Source: Asanoa iriomotensis
GTDB lineage: Bacteria; Actinomycetota; Actinomycetes; Mycobacteriales; Micromonosporaceae
Length of the DNA: 64,000 bases
NCBI RefSeq assembly: GCF_016862515.1
Contig: NZ_BONC01000019.1
Location: forward strand, 54,419 to 118,418
Direction: 5' to 3'
A program made the translations under genes and the position numbers. Under the pieces are notes generated by a model that worked only from the letters and a program-made list of their open reading frames with translations, made no database searches and had not been told where the DNA came from. This document shows positions 27,298 through 35,670 of the stretch, piece by piece (the first letter of the stretch is position 1; every line of letters starts with the position of its first letter).

Positions 27298-28154
27298 GAG
27301 AGTTCGGGAGCGCCCGCCGTGTCGGCGAGCCACTTCTGTTCCAGCCGTTGGAGCGATCCGTCGTTGCGCAGCTTGTCGACCGCCTCGCTGACGCACTTGG
27401 TCAGCGGGGAGCCCTTGTCGAGCAGCAGGCCGAACGTCTCGGGGGTGCCCACCTGCGGCAGCTGCCCCACGATCTTGCCGTCGGTCAGCTCGGCGCCGGT
27501 GATGTAGAACGCCGTCGGCAGGTCGACGACCAGGCCGTCGATCTGGCCGTTCTCCAGCGCCTTCTTGGCGTCGTCGTTGGTGTTGTAGACCTGCGGCTGG
27601 GTGGTCGGCTTGATCAGCTCGTTGACCGCCTGGTAGCTGGTCGTGCCGACCTGGGCGCCGAGCTTGGCGCCCTGCAGCTCGGCGATGGTCTTCGCGTTGG
27701 CGATCTTCGAGGACTTCAGCGAGATCACGGTCTGGCGGACCAGGTAGTACGGCGACGAGAAGTCGACCGCCTGCTGCCGCTCGGGCGTGACCGAGAACTG
27801 GTTGACGTCGAAGTCGAAGTTCTTCGGGCCGGGGGCGATCGCGTTGTTGAACGTCACCCGGGTCCACGTGACGTCGGACTGCGCGTAGCCGAGCTGCTCG
27901 GCGACGGCGTAGGCGACGGCCGACTCGAAACCCTCGCCGGACTCGGGCTTGTTGCCGACCACCCACGGCTCGTAGGCCGGGTCGTCGGTCGCGATCGTCA
28001 GCTTGCCGGCGGTCTCGGTCTGCAACGAGTCCTTGGTGCACGACGCGGCTGCTGACCCGACCGGAGCGGGCGTCTCCTCGGGCGCGCAGGCCGCGAGGGT
28101 GGTTATCAGAGCGGCCGCAGCGACGACCGCGAGAGGGGTGGCTCGCCTGGACAT
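27294..28154 (-). CDS. Amino-acid ABC transporter substrate-binding lipoprotein
   Basis: Family 3 extracellular solute-binding protein, 286 residues. MSRRATPLAVVAAAALITTLAAC is a lipoprotein signal with lipobox LAAC, Cys at residue 23. The two lobes show the family blocks: GKLTIATDDPAYEPWV, the GFESAVAYAVAEQLG segment, DFDVNQFSVTPERQQAVDFSSPYY and GQIDGLVVDLPTAFYI. A TAAGCT box (28162-28167 on the complement) lies 7 nt before the ATG, so the operon mRNA is probably leaderless. It is the first gene of the four-gene unit ending with the MTHFR-like protein. Confidence 0.93.
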   Translation of the reverse strand: MSRRATPLAVVAAAALITTLAACAPEETPAPVGSAAASCTKDSLQTETAGKLTIATDDPAYEPWVVGNKPESGEGFESAVAYAVAEQLGYAQSDVTWTRVTFNNAIAPGPKNFDFDVNQFSVTPERQQAVDFSSPYYLVRQTVISLKSSKIANAKTIAELQGAKLGAQVGTTSYQAVNELIKPTTQPQVYNTNDDAKKALENGQIDGLVVDLPTAFYITGAELTDGKIVGQLPQVGTPETFGLLLDKGSPLTKCVSEAVDKLRNDGSLQRLEQKWLADTAGAPELS

Positions 28155-28330
28155 GTGGGACAGCTTAGAGAAAGGTTGGTGTACGTCCATCGAGTTCCCT
28201 ATCACACTGGTCGGGAATTTGGACATTCGACCCATGGCGTGTGTTCCGGACCGGCGGTAAACCGGATGGGCCTGTGGTGCGTCATCGTGGCGTGCCAGCC
28301 GAGCTGACGATGCCACGTCCCGGGAGGGTC

Positions 28331-28852
28331 ATGGCGGACCGAGCGCAGATCGAGTGGGACGCCGACGCGGCGGTCACCCATCTCTTCGGCGCGCACTACC
28401 GCCCGATGGTCCGGCTGGCCAGCCTGCTGCTGCACGAGCGGGGCGCGGCCGAGGAGATCGTCCAGGACGCGTACGTCCGGCTGCACGCCAACTGGCACAA
28501 GCTCCGCGACCCCGACAAGGCGCTGGCCTACCTGCGGGTGGCGGTGGTCAACGGCTGCCGGTCGGCGTTGCGGCACCGTCGCGTGGTCGACGCCCATCTC
28601 GCGGCCAGCGGGCCGCCGCCGGCCGCCCCGAGTGCCGAGGCCGGCGCGCTCGACCTGCTCACCCAGGCCGCGGTCGTGGCCGCGATCCGCCGGCTGCCGG
28701 CCCGCCAGCGGGAGGCGATCGTGCTGCGCTATTACGCCGACCTGTCCGAGGCGGAGATCGCCGAGGCGATGGGTGTCAGCCGCGGAGCGGTCAAGAGCCA
28801 TGCCGCGCGGGCGGTCGCCGCCCTGCGCCCGATCCTGGAGCGCATGTCATGA
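28331..28852 (+). CDS. SigE-family ECF RNA polymerase sigma factor
   Basis: A 173-residue extracytoplasmic-function sigma factor. Region 2 spans about residues 15-85 (HYRPMVRLASLLLHERGAAEEIVQDAYVRL and KALAYLRVAVVNGCRS). Region 4 spans about 115-165 (RLPARQREAIVLRYYADLSEAEIAEAMGVSRGAVKSHAARAVAAL), with a helix-turn-helix. Start ATG 28331 follows GGGAGGG. The stop overlaps the start of the next gene by 4 bases, so that product is likely its partner. The SigE-family label (many actinobacterial paralogues) is from the overall motif pattern. Confidence 0.9.
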   Translation: MADRAQIEWDADAAVTHLFGAHYRPMVRLASLLLHERGAAEEIVQDAYVRLHANWHKLRDPDKALAYLRVAVVNGCRSALRHRRVVDAHLAASGPPPAAPSAEAGALDLLTQAAVVAAIRRLPARQREAIVLRYYADLSEAEIAEAMGVSRGAVKSHAARAVAALRPILERMS

Positions 28853-29730
28853 CCCCGGAGGAGACGATCCGGCGGGCGCTGGAGGCCGAGGCGTCCACGG
28901 TGGAGGTCTCGCCGGACGCGCTGGCCGTGATCCGGTCACGGACCCGGCGGTCGCGTACCCGTGGCGCCGTCCGGGTCTGGCTCGGCGGCGGCCTGGCCGT
29001 GGCCGCGGCCGCCGTCGCGGTGTTCGTGTTGATCGAGCCCGTCGGACGCGAAGCCCTGCCGCCGGTGGCCCCTCCTTCGGCGTCTGCCCCGTCGTCGAGC
29101 GCGCCGGCTGGGCCGCTGCTCGCGGTCTACTACGTCGGTCCGGGCCGCGACCGCCTTGTCCGGGAGTTCCACCGGACCACGCCGGCCTCCGCCGCGGTCG
29201 CGGACCAGGCCCGGGCCGCGCTGGACCTGATGTTCGGCGGCGCGCCGGCCGATCCCGACTACGCCAGCGCCTGGCCGGCCGGTGTCGCGGTGCGCGGCGT
29301 GTCCGTCACGGGTGACGTGGCGACCGTCGACCTGGGCGGCGCGACCCCGCCCGACGCGATCGCGGCACAGCAACTGGTCTGGACGGTGACCGCCATCGAG
29401 GGCCTCCACGGTGTGCGCGTCGGCACCGGCCCGCTGCTGCGCCGGGCGCCCGCGGTCGACACCCTCGCACCCGTCTGGTTGATCAACCCGCAGCACGGCG
29501 AGGTGGTGCACAGCCTGGAGATCCACGTCGCCGGTTTCGCCGCGACGGCGGTGCTGGAGATCCGCCCGCTCGACGGCGCCGGCGCGCCGGTGCGGCGCGA
29601 GCTGGCCCTCTCCGGCGGCAGCCCCGCGCAGCGTGAGGCGCAACTCACAATCACGCCGGCGCCGGGCAGCTATGTGCTGACGGTGACCGTGAACGGCGGC
29701 TCCGACGACCACGTGGTGCGGGTCGAATAG
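28849..29730 (+). CDS. Membrane-anchored GerMN-domain protein, putative anti-sigma partner
   Basis: A 293-residue protein. A short cytosolic N-terminus (about 45 residues, basic) precedes one membrane span ([20 protein letters not shown], about 44-63). A Pro/Ala/Ser linker leads to an extracellular GerMN-type domain (about 80-195: [20 protein letters not shown] to LQWTV-like repeats) and a C-terminal beta domain (about 205-290) like the Gmad2 immunoglobulin-like module. The single span and the 4-base overlap with the sigma gene suggest a membrane sensor or anti-sigma factor, but the cytosolic part lacks a recognisable zinc anti-sigma motif. Confidence 0.7.
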   Translation: MTPEETIRRALEAEASTVEVSPDALAVIRSRTRRSRTRGAVRVWLGGGLAVAAAAVAVFVLIEPVGREALPPVAPPSASAPSSSAPAGPLLAVYYVGPGRDRLVREFHRTTPASAAVADQARAALDLMFGGAPADPDYASAWPAGVAVRGVSVTGDVATVDLGGATPPDAIAAQQLVWTVTAIEGLHGVRVGTGPLLRRAPAVDTLAPVWLINPQHGEVVHSLEIHVAGFAATAVLEIRPLDGAGAPVRRELALSGGSPAQREAQLTITPAPGSYVLTVTVNGGSDDHVVRVE

Positions 29731-29777
29731 CACCGGGCGGGTTCGGCGCCGGGCCCGCAGCCTGGTTGGATGGCTGC

Positions 29778-30041
29778 GTGAAGACGTTCGAGGAGCTCTT
29801 CGCCGAGCTGCAGGCGAAGGCCGAGGCCGGCACGCCGGGCTCGGGCACCGTCGCCGCGCTCGAGCGCGGGGTGCACGCGATCGGCAAGAAGGTCGTCGAG
29901 GAGGCGGCCGAGGCGTGGATGGCCGCCGAGCACGAGGGCCCGGAGCGGGCCGCCGAGGAGATCTCGCAGCTGCTCTACCAGGCGCAGGTGCTGATGCTGG
30001 CCAGCGGTCTGAAGCTGGAGGACGTGTACCGACATCTGTGA
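29778..30041 (+). CDS. hisE: Phosphoribosyl-ATP pyrophosphatase
   Basis: Second step of histidine synthesis, hydrolysing phosphoribosyl-ATP to phosphoribosyl-AMP. The 87-residue MazG-fold protein shows [34 protein letters not shown], with the conserved Glu residues that hold magnesium. GTG 29778 has a TTGGAT box at 29766-29771, leaving 6 nt, so it appears leaderless. hisG follows after 50 bases; the remaining his genes are not in this window, which is usual for actinomycetes. Confidence 0.95.
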   Translation: MKTFEELFAELQAKAEAGTPGSGTVAALERGVHAIGKKVVEEAAEAWMAAEHEGPERAAEEISQLLYQAQVLMLASGLKLEDVYRHL

Positions 30042-30091
30042 GCCCCGCTCCGGATCCGGCACACCTCTTTCCTGACAGGAGTCCTCCTTCC

Positions 30092-30934
30092 ATGCTGCGC
30101 ATCGCAGTTCCTAACAAAGGCACCCTTTCCCGACCGGCCAGCCAGATGCTCCGCGAGGCGGGCTACCGCCAGCGCACCGACGAGCGCGACCTGGTCTGCC
30201 GCGACGAGACCAACGACGTCGAGTTCTTCTACCTGCGGCCCCGCGACATCGCGACGTACGTCGGCTCCGGCGACCTCGACCTCGGCATCACCGGCCGGGA
30301 CCTGCTGGTCGACGCCGGCAGCCCGGCCGACGAACTGCTCGACCTGGACTTCGCGGGTGCCAGCTTCCGGTTCGCCGCCCACCCGGCGACGATCACGACG
30401 GTCGCCGAGATCGAGGGGCGCCGGGTGGCCACTTCGTTCCCGGGCGTGGTCGGCCGCTACCTGACCGAGCAGGGCATCACTGCGTCCGTCATCCGCCTGG
30501 ACGGCGCGGTGGAGAACGCGGTCCGCCTCGGCGTGGCCGACGTGGTCGCCGACGTGGTGCAGACCGGCGCGACGCTGCGCCAGGCCGGGCTCGCGGTGAT
30601 CGGGGACCCGATCCTGACCTCGTCGGCGCTGCTGATCGGCCGGGACTCGGTCACGTCGGCGCCGGTCGCCCAGCTCATCCGCCGCCTCCAGGGCGTGCTG
30701 GTGGCCCGGCGCTACGTGATGCTCGCCTACGACGTACGCGCGGATCTGCTGGATCGGGCGACCACCCTGACGCCGGGCATCGAGTCCCCGACGGTCTCCC
30801 CACTGCACCGCGAGGGCTGGGTGGCGGTACAGGCGATGGTGCTGCGGTCGGACGTCCACAAGATCATGGATGAGCTGTACGACCTGGGCGCCCGCGCGAT
30901 CCTGGTCACCGACATCCACAACTGCCGGCTCTGA
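30092..30934 (+). CDS. hisG: ATP phosphoribosyltransferase, long form
   Basis: First, feedback-inhibited step of histidine synthesis. The 280-residue protein has the catalytic domains beginning MLRIAVPNKGTLSRPASQML, and the PRPP-binding loop near residues 145-165 (ADVVADVVQTGATLRQAGL). A C-terminal ACT-like regulatory domain (about residues 215-280) ends in VTDIHNCRL, which marks the long, histidine-inhibited form that needs no HisZ. AGGAG at 30077-30081 is the ribosome site. Confidence 0.95.
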   Translation: MLRIAVPNKGTLSRPASQMLREAGYRQRTDERDLVCRDETNDVEFFYLRPRDIATYVGSGDLDLGITGRDLLVDAGSPADELLDLDFAGASFRFAAHPATITTVAEIEGRRVATSFPGVVGRYLTEQGITASVIRLDGAVENAVRLGVADVVADVVQTGATLRQAGLAVIGDPILTSSALLIGRDSVTSAPVAQLIRRLQGVLVARRYVMLAYDVRADLLDRATTLTPGIESPTVSPLHREGWVAVQAMVLRSDVHKIMDELYDLGARAILVTDIHNCRL

Positions 30935-30939
30935 GGCAT

Positions 30940-31434
30940 ATGGCAGACTCGGTTGCCGTGGTGACGTTTCGCCCGCAACGGGCCCGCAAGGCGGCGATCG
31001 CCGCGGCCGCCGCGATCGTGATCGTCTTCACCATCGTCAGCTTCGGCCTGACCGGCTCGACGGGCGAGGGCAAAGCGGTCTTCCAGCGCGGCGACCAGAC
31101 CGCGATGATCGGCCTGGGCCTCGCCTTCGCGGCGGGCTTCCTGCTCTTCCTGCGCCCGCGCGTCGACGCCGACGAGCACGGCATCCGGATCCGCAACGTG
31201 ATCGGCTCGTACGACCTCCCCTGGGACGTCGTGCGAGCGATCCGCTTCGAGCGCGGTGTCTCGTTCGCCGGCGTGGAACTGCACGACGACGAACTGGTCA
31301 CGATCGTCGCGCTACAGATCGTGGACAAGGAGTACGCCCTCGAAGGCGTCCGCGCCCTCCGCGAGCTCCTGGCCGCCTCGACCAGAGCGCCGGGTGACGC
31401 AGCCGAGTCTGCAGACGCGGCCGCGCCGGCCTAA
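30940..31434 (+). CDS. PH-domain membrane protein, function unknown
   Basis: A 164-residue protein that begins 5 bases after hisG, as in many actinomycetes. Two membrane spans (about residues 17-37 and 54-71) lead into a small PH-like beta domain (about 72-130: VDADEHGIRIRNVIGSYDLPWDVVRAIRFERG) that follows the bacterial membrane-attached PH pattern. The C-terminus is acidic and Ala-rich. The start could instead be GTG 30958, with CAGACT at 30944-30949 as a -10 element. No function is known. Confidence 0.75.
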   Translation: MADSVAVVTFRPQRARKAAIAAAAAIVIVFTIVSFGLTGSTGEGKAVFQRGDQTAMIGLGLAFAAGFLLFLRPRVDADEHGIRIRNVIGSYDLPWDVVRAIRFERGVSFAGVELHDDELVTIVALQIVDKEYALEGVRALRELLAASTRAPGDAAESADAAAPA

Positions 31435-31458
31435 GTTCTCCGGGCCGGCCCCGGCCAT

Positions 31459-31666
31459 GATCGTGTGAACCTCACCGGATCAGGACAGCCCCACCTGCCT
31501 GATCAGGTGTGCGGGATCAGGTGGTCCGGCGGCGTGGCGCGCAGACCCACCGCACCGGATCATTCGACCCGCACCATCCCTGGCTGACCACGCACACATG
31601 ATCAACCCTGGACAACCCGAAGCGGGACAGCCCAAGGCGTAGAGGGTCGACCGGCCTTAAATGATC
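31459..31666. repeat. Gene-free gap with clustered GATC words
   Basis: Between the convergent PH-domain gene and the membrane hydrolase there is no credible coding region. Seven GATC tetramers occur at 31459, 31478, 31501, 31515, 31558, 31600 and 31663. Several have GGATCAGG or TGATCA context, such as CTGATCAGG near 31499 and ATGATCAT near 31661. The pattern resembles that at 4628-4951. No terminator hairpin with a T-run is evident here. Confidence 0.45.
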
Positions 31667-34061
31667 ATCTAGGGTCACGCGCTCGATCGCCGTCCGCTTG
31701 CGGCGGTGTTCGCCGGCGCGGGGGTGGTGGTGCCGCGTGGCGGTGCGCGAGGGTGGTGACCAGGCGGTCGTGTGCGGCGACGAAGGCCGGGTCGTGCAGG
31801 TAGCTGCCGTGGCCGCCGACCTGTGGTTCCAGGTCGCGGAGTGACTGGTCCGGCGGGTCCGGGGCGAGCTCGTCCACCGCGCCCAGGGGCGTGTCGGCCG
31901 TGTCCGGGCGGCAGACCGCGCCGCCGATCGGGTCCGTCGTGCGGTAGAGGTTGGTCCAGCGCGTGCCGTCCGCGTCCGTCAACGCCGTCGCCAGCTTCAC
32001 CGACACCTCGCGGTCGAAGAAGGCCGCGAAGAACGGCTCGATCAGGCGGGTGACCGGGCACGCCGAGGTCAGCAGCGCGATGTGCGGCAGGGAGCCCGCC
32101 GGCAGGTTGCGGACCGCCATCGCGGCCAGCACGCTGCCGTGGCTGTGGCCGGCCAGGACGACGGGTACGCCCTGGTCCGTCAGCGTCGTCACCCGCCGCA
32201 CGATGTCCGCGACCGCGCGCGGGCCGTGCGCCGGCGCGGCGAACGGGTGTGCGGCCCGTGGCCAGAACGTCGCCATCGCGTAGACCGCGCTGACCAGGCG
32301 CCGGCCCGGCGTCGTGTTGCCCGCCCGAGCGACGGTGAGCACGAGGAGCAGCGCGGCCAGGCCGATCGACCAGGCGCCCAGGTTGGTCAGCGTGCTCTGG
32401 TTGGGCAGCAGCGCGGCCGGCCCGCGGCCCAGCGCGCTGTAGACCACGCCGACCACCGACAGCGCCGCGATCGGCACGAACACGATCATGGCGAGCGCCG
32501 GCATCGACTCCAGCAGTTGGCCGCGGGCGTGCGCGTGGTCGAGCACCTCGGCGGCGTCGGGCCGCCGGCGGCGCAGGTCGCGGTCGCGCTCGTCGGTCAT
32601 CCGCCGCCCGGTGCCGAGCAGCACGTTCCACCGCACGATCCCGAACGCGACCGCGAGCACGACCGCGCCCATCCCCACGGTGAAGACCAGACCGGCCCAT
32701 TCATAGGGGTACGGCGGTGCCGGCAACCAGGCCCGCCCGGCGTCCGAGGTCTCGAGCTGCCCGATCGACAGCGCGGCGAAGTAGAGCAGGCTCGCCGTCT
32801 CGGCGACCGCCAGCATCGTGGCGACCGCGGCCATGACCGGCGCGACGAACCCGCGCCAGGCCAGCCGGCGCGCCGTGCGCCGGGCGATCCAGCACAGCGG
32901 CAACGTGGCGAGGGCGAGCGCGACCAGCAGCGCCACCTGGACGGCCGAGAGGGTGGCGACCCCGGCCGCGAAGCCGGGCAGCGCACCCTCCGACGGCGCC
33001 GACGACCGGCGCGGCCCGACCGCGTAGAGCAGACCGGCGGCCGTGACGATCACCGCGCACCAGGCGCTGAGCCGCACGGCCCGGCTGACCAGCGGCGCGA
33101 GCGCGTGCGCCCGCCGGCGGAACGCCGCCACGCCGCGCTCGACCCGGTCGGTGCCCCGATCGTGCAGCCGCGCCCCGGCCGCCAGCCGCTGCCGCAATGC
33201 CAGGGCGACCGGGCCGTTGCGCACCGCGCGCACCTCCGCGATGGCGACCGGCAGCGGCACCAGCGAGCCGACGACGCCGACCAGCAGCGCGACGGCCAGC
33301 AACCCGAGCAGCAGGGCGCCGGCCACCCACCAGGCCCGATCGGCGGCCCGGTCGACGCGCGCGATGGGATAGACCAGCAGCGCGTCGACCATCGCCATCC
33401 CGACGATCAGGTGCACGGCCCGCAGCCGCCGCACCCAGTCGCGGCCCCGCCAGAAGCGCGCGGCGGTCAGCTCGTCGGGCGGCAGGTCGATCTCGGCGCG
33501 GCGCTCGTACCGCCGCCAGGTCCGCAGGCTCGCCGCCCAGAGCACGCCGAGGACCAGCAGCGGCGCGAGGGCCCCGACGGCGAGCCGGTCGTACGTACTC
33601 AGCCGCAGCTCGCCGACCAGGTTGAACGGCTTGGGCCACGAGTCGGCGCAGCCGGTGCCGGAGCTGAGGCACTGCCAGGCGATCAGGTCCATGGTGACGC
33701 CTGCGACGCCGAGCGTGAGCGTCGCGGTCAGCGTCAGGGCGAGCGCCCGGCAGAGGTTGCCGACGGTGGAGTCGGCCAGCCACGTCATGACGCCGCGCGG
33801 CCGGGTCGGGCGGGCCCAGTAGGCCACGTTGATCAGCGTGAACGGCAGCAGCAGCATCCACAGTGCCCGGGCGGTCACGGTGCTGCGCAGCCCCCAGAGG
33901 TACGCCTCCGGCGTGTTGGTCTCGGGCCGCTCGACCCGCCAGCGCCAGAACTCGCCCCGGGCGGCGACGTCGTCGACCTGCTCCACGGGGCGCGCGCCGA
34001 GTACCAACTCGGCCTCGGGGAAGTCGACGCCCGGAACCCGCAGGGAAACCACACGCATCAT
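31665..34061 (-). CDS. Polytopic membrane protein with C-terminal lipase-like domain
   Basis: A 798-residue protein that I cannot assign to a named family. About ten membrane spans lie between residues 65 and 600, arranged in clusters. The C-terminal 180 residues form a cytosolic or re-entrant alpha/beta-hydrolase-like domain with nucleophile elbow LAGHSHGS (about 635-642), an acid candidate in TTDPIGG and a His in VGGHGSYLHD (about 752). A short soluble domain begins the protein (MMRVVSLRVPGVDF). Possible roles are membrane lipid or peptidoglycan-precursor hydrolysis; none is demonstrated. It lies divergent from no gene and 59 bases downstream of the flavoprotein gene, so the two may be co-transcribed. 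Confidence 0.65.
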   Translation of the reverse strand: MMRVVSLRVPGVDFPEAELVLGARPVEQVDDVAARGEFWRWRVERPETNTPEAYLWGLRSTVTARALWMLLLPFTLINVAYWARPTRPRGVMTWLADSTVGNLCRALALTLTATLTLGVAGVTMDLIAWQCLSSGTGCADSWPKPFNLVGELRLSTYDRLAVGALAPLLVLGVLWAASLRTWRRYERRAEIDLPPDELTAARFWRGRDWVRRLRAVHLIVGMAMVDALLVYPIARVDRAADRAWWVAGALLLGLLAVALLVGVVGSLVPLPVAIAEVRAVRNGPVALALRQRLAAGARLHDRGTDRVERGVAAFRRRAHALAPLVSRAVRLSAWCAVIVTAAGLLYAVGPRRSSAPSEGALPGFAAGVATLSAVQVALLVALALATLPLCWIARRTARRLAWRGFVAPVMAAVATMLAVAETASLLYFAALSIGQLETSDAGRAWLPAPPYPYEWAGLVFTVGMGAVVLAVAFGIVRWNVLLGTGRRMTDERDRDLRRRRPDAAEVLDHAHARGQLLESMPALAMIVFVPIAALSVVGVVYSALGRGPAALLPNQSTLTNLGAWSIGLAALLLVLTVARAGNTTPGRRLVSAVYAMATFWPRAAHPFAAPAHGPRAVADIVRRVTTLTDQGVPVVLAGHSHGSVLAAMAVRNLPAGSLPHIALLTSACPVTRLIEPFFAAFFDREVSVKLATALTDADGTRWTNLYRTTDPIGGAVCRPDTADTPLGAVDELAPDPPDQSLRDLEPQVGGHGSYLHDPAFVAAHDRLVTTLAHRHAAPPPPRRRTPPQADGDRARDPR

Positions 34062-34120
34062 CGACCTCCGTCCCTACACGGTATAGCCCGGTAGCTCGGA
34101 GCGATGGGCGTGCGGACGGT

Positions 34121-35266
34121 CTATGGCTGGACGTCTGCCCACCGGGTCGCGCTGGAGCGCCCCGTCGGCGCAACGTCCGGAAAGGACCGGTCGCCGAAGA
34201 GGACGCGCGCGGCGGCGGCCCGCCCGGCGCGCCCGCGCAGCGACGCGACGGCCGCCTCGGCGACCAGGGGTGAGCGGATGCCGGCGAACGCCCGCCGCAG
34301 CAACAGCCGACCGCGGAACCGGGAACGCAACGCGCCACCGTCGTACCGGCGCAGCACGCGCTCGTCGCCCGTCCGCAGGAACTCGACGACGACCCCGGCG
34401 GCCAGATCGGACATCCGCAGGCAGGGGTCGAGCCCACCGGCGGTCAACGGCGAGACCGCACCCGCGGCGTCGCCGACCAGCAGCCCGCGCGGACACGCCA
34501 GCCGCCGCAGCACGCCGCCGACCGGGATGGGCCCACCGCGCCGCTCGACCGGCCCGGCGACGGCCGCGACCCCGGGCGCGTCGGCGGCGAACCGGTCGAG
34601 CAGATGCCGGACACCGACCCGCATGGCCGCCGGATAGCCCGCGACCCCGACGTGGGCGTGCCGCCCGTCGTCGATGACCCAACCCAGATACCCGGGCGCG
34701 ACCCGGGGATCGAGCACGCAGTGGAACGCCGGCGGCCCGCCACCGGGCGCGATCGGATGAACCAGCTCCGCGCCGACGAGCAGCCGTCGGTTGACGTCGA
34801 GCCCGAGCTCCCGAGCCACCCGGGACCGCGCCCCGTCGGCCCCGACGACGAACCGCACCGCCAAGGGCTCGGCGCCGGCGAACCGGGCGAGCCCCGCGTC
34901 GAGGCCGGCGAACCGCACGCCGAGGCGGACCGTCGCACCCGCGGCCTCCGCCGACCGCCGCGCGTGGGCATAGACGCCGGCCATGTCGGCGACCCGGTAC
35001 TCGTCGCGGTCGCTGACGAGTCGCACCGGCGACCGGCGCGACGGGGGATAGAGCAGCACATCCCGGACACCGGGCCCGAGCAGGTGGTCCGGCACGTCGA
35101 AGTCGTCGAGCGTGCGCCGCACGAAGATCCCGGTGGTCCGGATGCCGGTCGACAGCGACGCCCGCCGGTCGACCACCAGCACGGCCAGCCCGCGCTCCGC
35201 GACCCGCCGCGCGGTGTGCAACCCCGCCAGCCCCGCACCCACCACCAGCACGTCGACGCTCTCCAC
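34121..35266 (-). CDS. FAD-dependent oxidoreductase, geranylgeranyl-reductase-like
   Basis: A 381-residue flavoprotein of the GGR/p-hydroxybenzoate-hydroxylase group. The dinucleotide motif VLVVGAGLAGLHTARRVAERG is at residues 5-25, the second FAD motif VVGADGARSRVARELGL at about 150-166, and GDAAGAVSPLTAGGL at about 278-292. Relatives saturate prenyl chains of quinones or archaeal-type lipids; here the substrate is unknown. I start at GTG 35266 because a TACGGT box lies exactly 7 nt upstream on the minus strand (35274-35279), implying a leaderless mRNA. An upstream extension in this frame would overlap the infC leader. Confidence 0.78.
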   Translation of the reverse strand: MESVDVLVVGAGLAGLHTARRVAERGLAVLVVDRRASLSTGIRTTGIFVRRTLDDFDVPDHLLGPGVRDVLLYPPSRRSPVRLVSDRDEYRVADMAGVYAHARRSAEAAGATVRLGVRFAGLDAGLARFAGAEPLAVRFVVGADGARSRVARELGLDVNRRLLVGAELVHPIAPGGGPPAFHCVLDPRVAPGYLGWVIDDGRHAHVGVAGYPAAMRVGVRHLLDRFAADAPGVAAVAGPVERRGGPIPVGGVLRRLACPRGLLVGDAAGAVSPLTAGGLDPCLRMSDLAAGVVVEFLRTGDERVLRRYDGGALRSRFRGRLLLRRAFAGIRSPLVAEAAVASLRGRAGRAAAARVLFGDRSFPDVAPTGRSSATRWADVQP

Positions 35267-35391
35267 AGCAGCGACCGTAGGATCGGGACAGCGCTCCGTG
35301 TCGGCCCTGCACACGATCCGCCACAGAGCTTCACAACTTCCACTCCGGTGGGCAGAGGTGTGCCCGTTTCGCGGGTTCGCGTCCGGGCTGG

Positions 35392-35670
35392 TAGTCTTGT
35401 TGCCGTCGACCATGCCGCTTGCGTGCGCAAACACGAGAGCGGCGGTGAAGCGGAGCGCCTGCTCCCACCCGCGCCTCGGAAACTGCGAGAGAGCCGGGTT
35501 CCGGTCGCCGGAAGGTGAGCCCACGTGGGCTCCCGTCCGGAGAGTGCACGCGTTCGCGCGCGTGCCGACCGGTCGAGCGGGCCCTGGCATGCGCCGGGGC
35601 CTTCTGCTTCTCCTCGGTTGGCACCGACAACGGCTGCGACCGCAGCCAGACAGGCAACAGAGGAGGCCTC
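35392..35670 (+). promoter_or_regulatory. Promoter and structured leader of infC-rpmI-rplT
   Basis: A TAGTCT box at 35392-35397 is the likely -10 element; the leader would then be about 270 nt. It contains strong hairpins: the 16-nt palindrome GAGCCCACGTGGGCTC at 35517-35532 and GCACGCG/CGCGTGC arms at 35546-35552 and 35559-35565. A pyrimidine-rich stretch follows (CTTCTGCTTCTCCTC near 35601). In other bacteria the infC leader mediates control by IF3 or L20; the structure here suggests the same, but no known motif is recognised. Confidence 0.5.

Noticed and set aside
35515..35670. An N-terminal extension of IF-3 starting at 35515
   Set aside because: The extra 52 residues are Arg/Cys-rich and unlike IF-3, and the DNA carries hairpins and a ribosome site typical of a non-coding leader.
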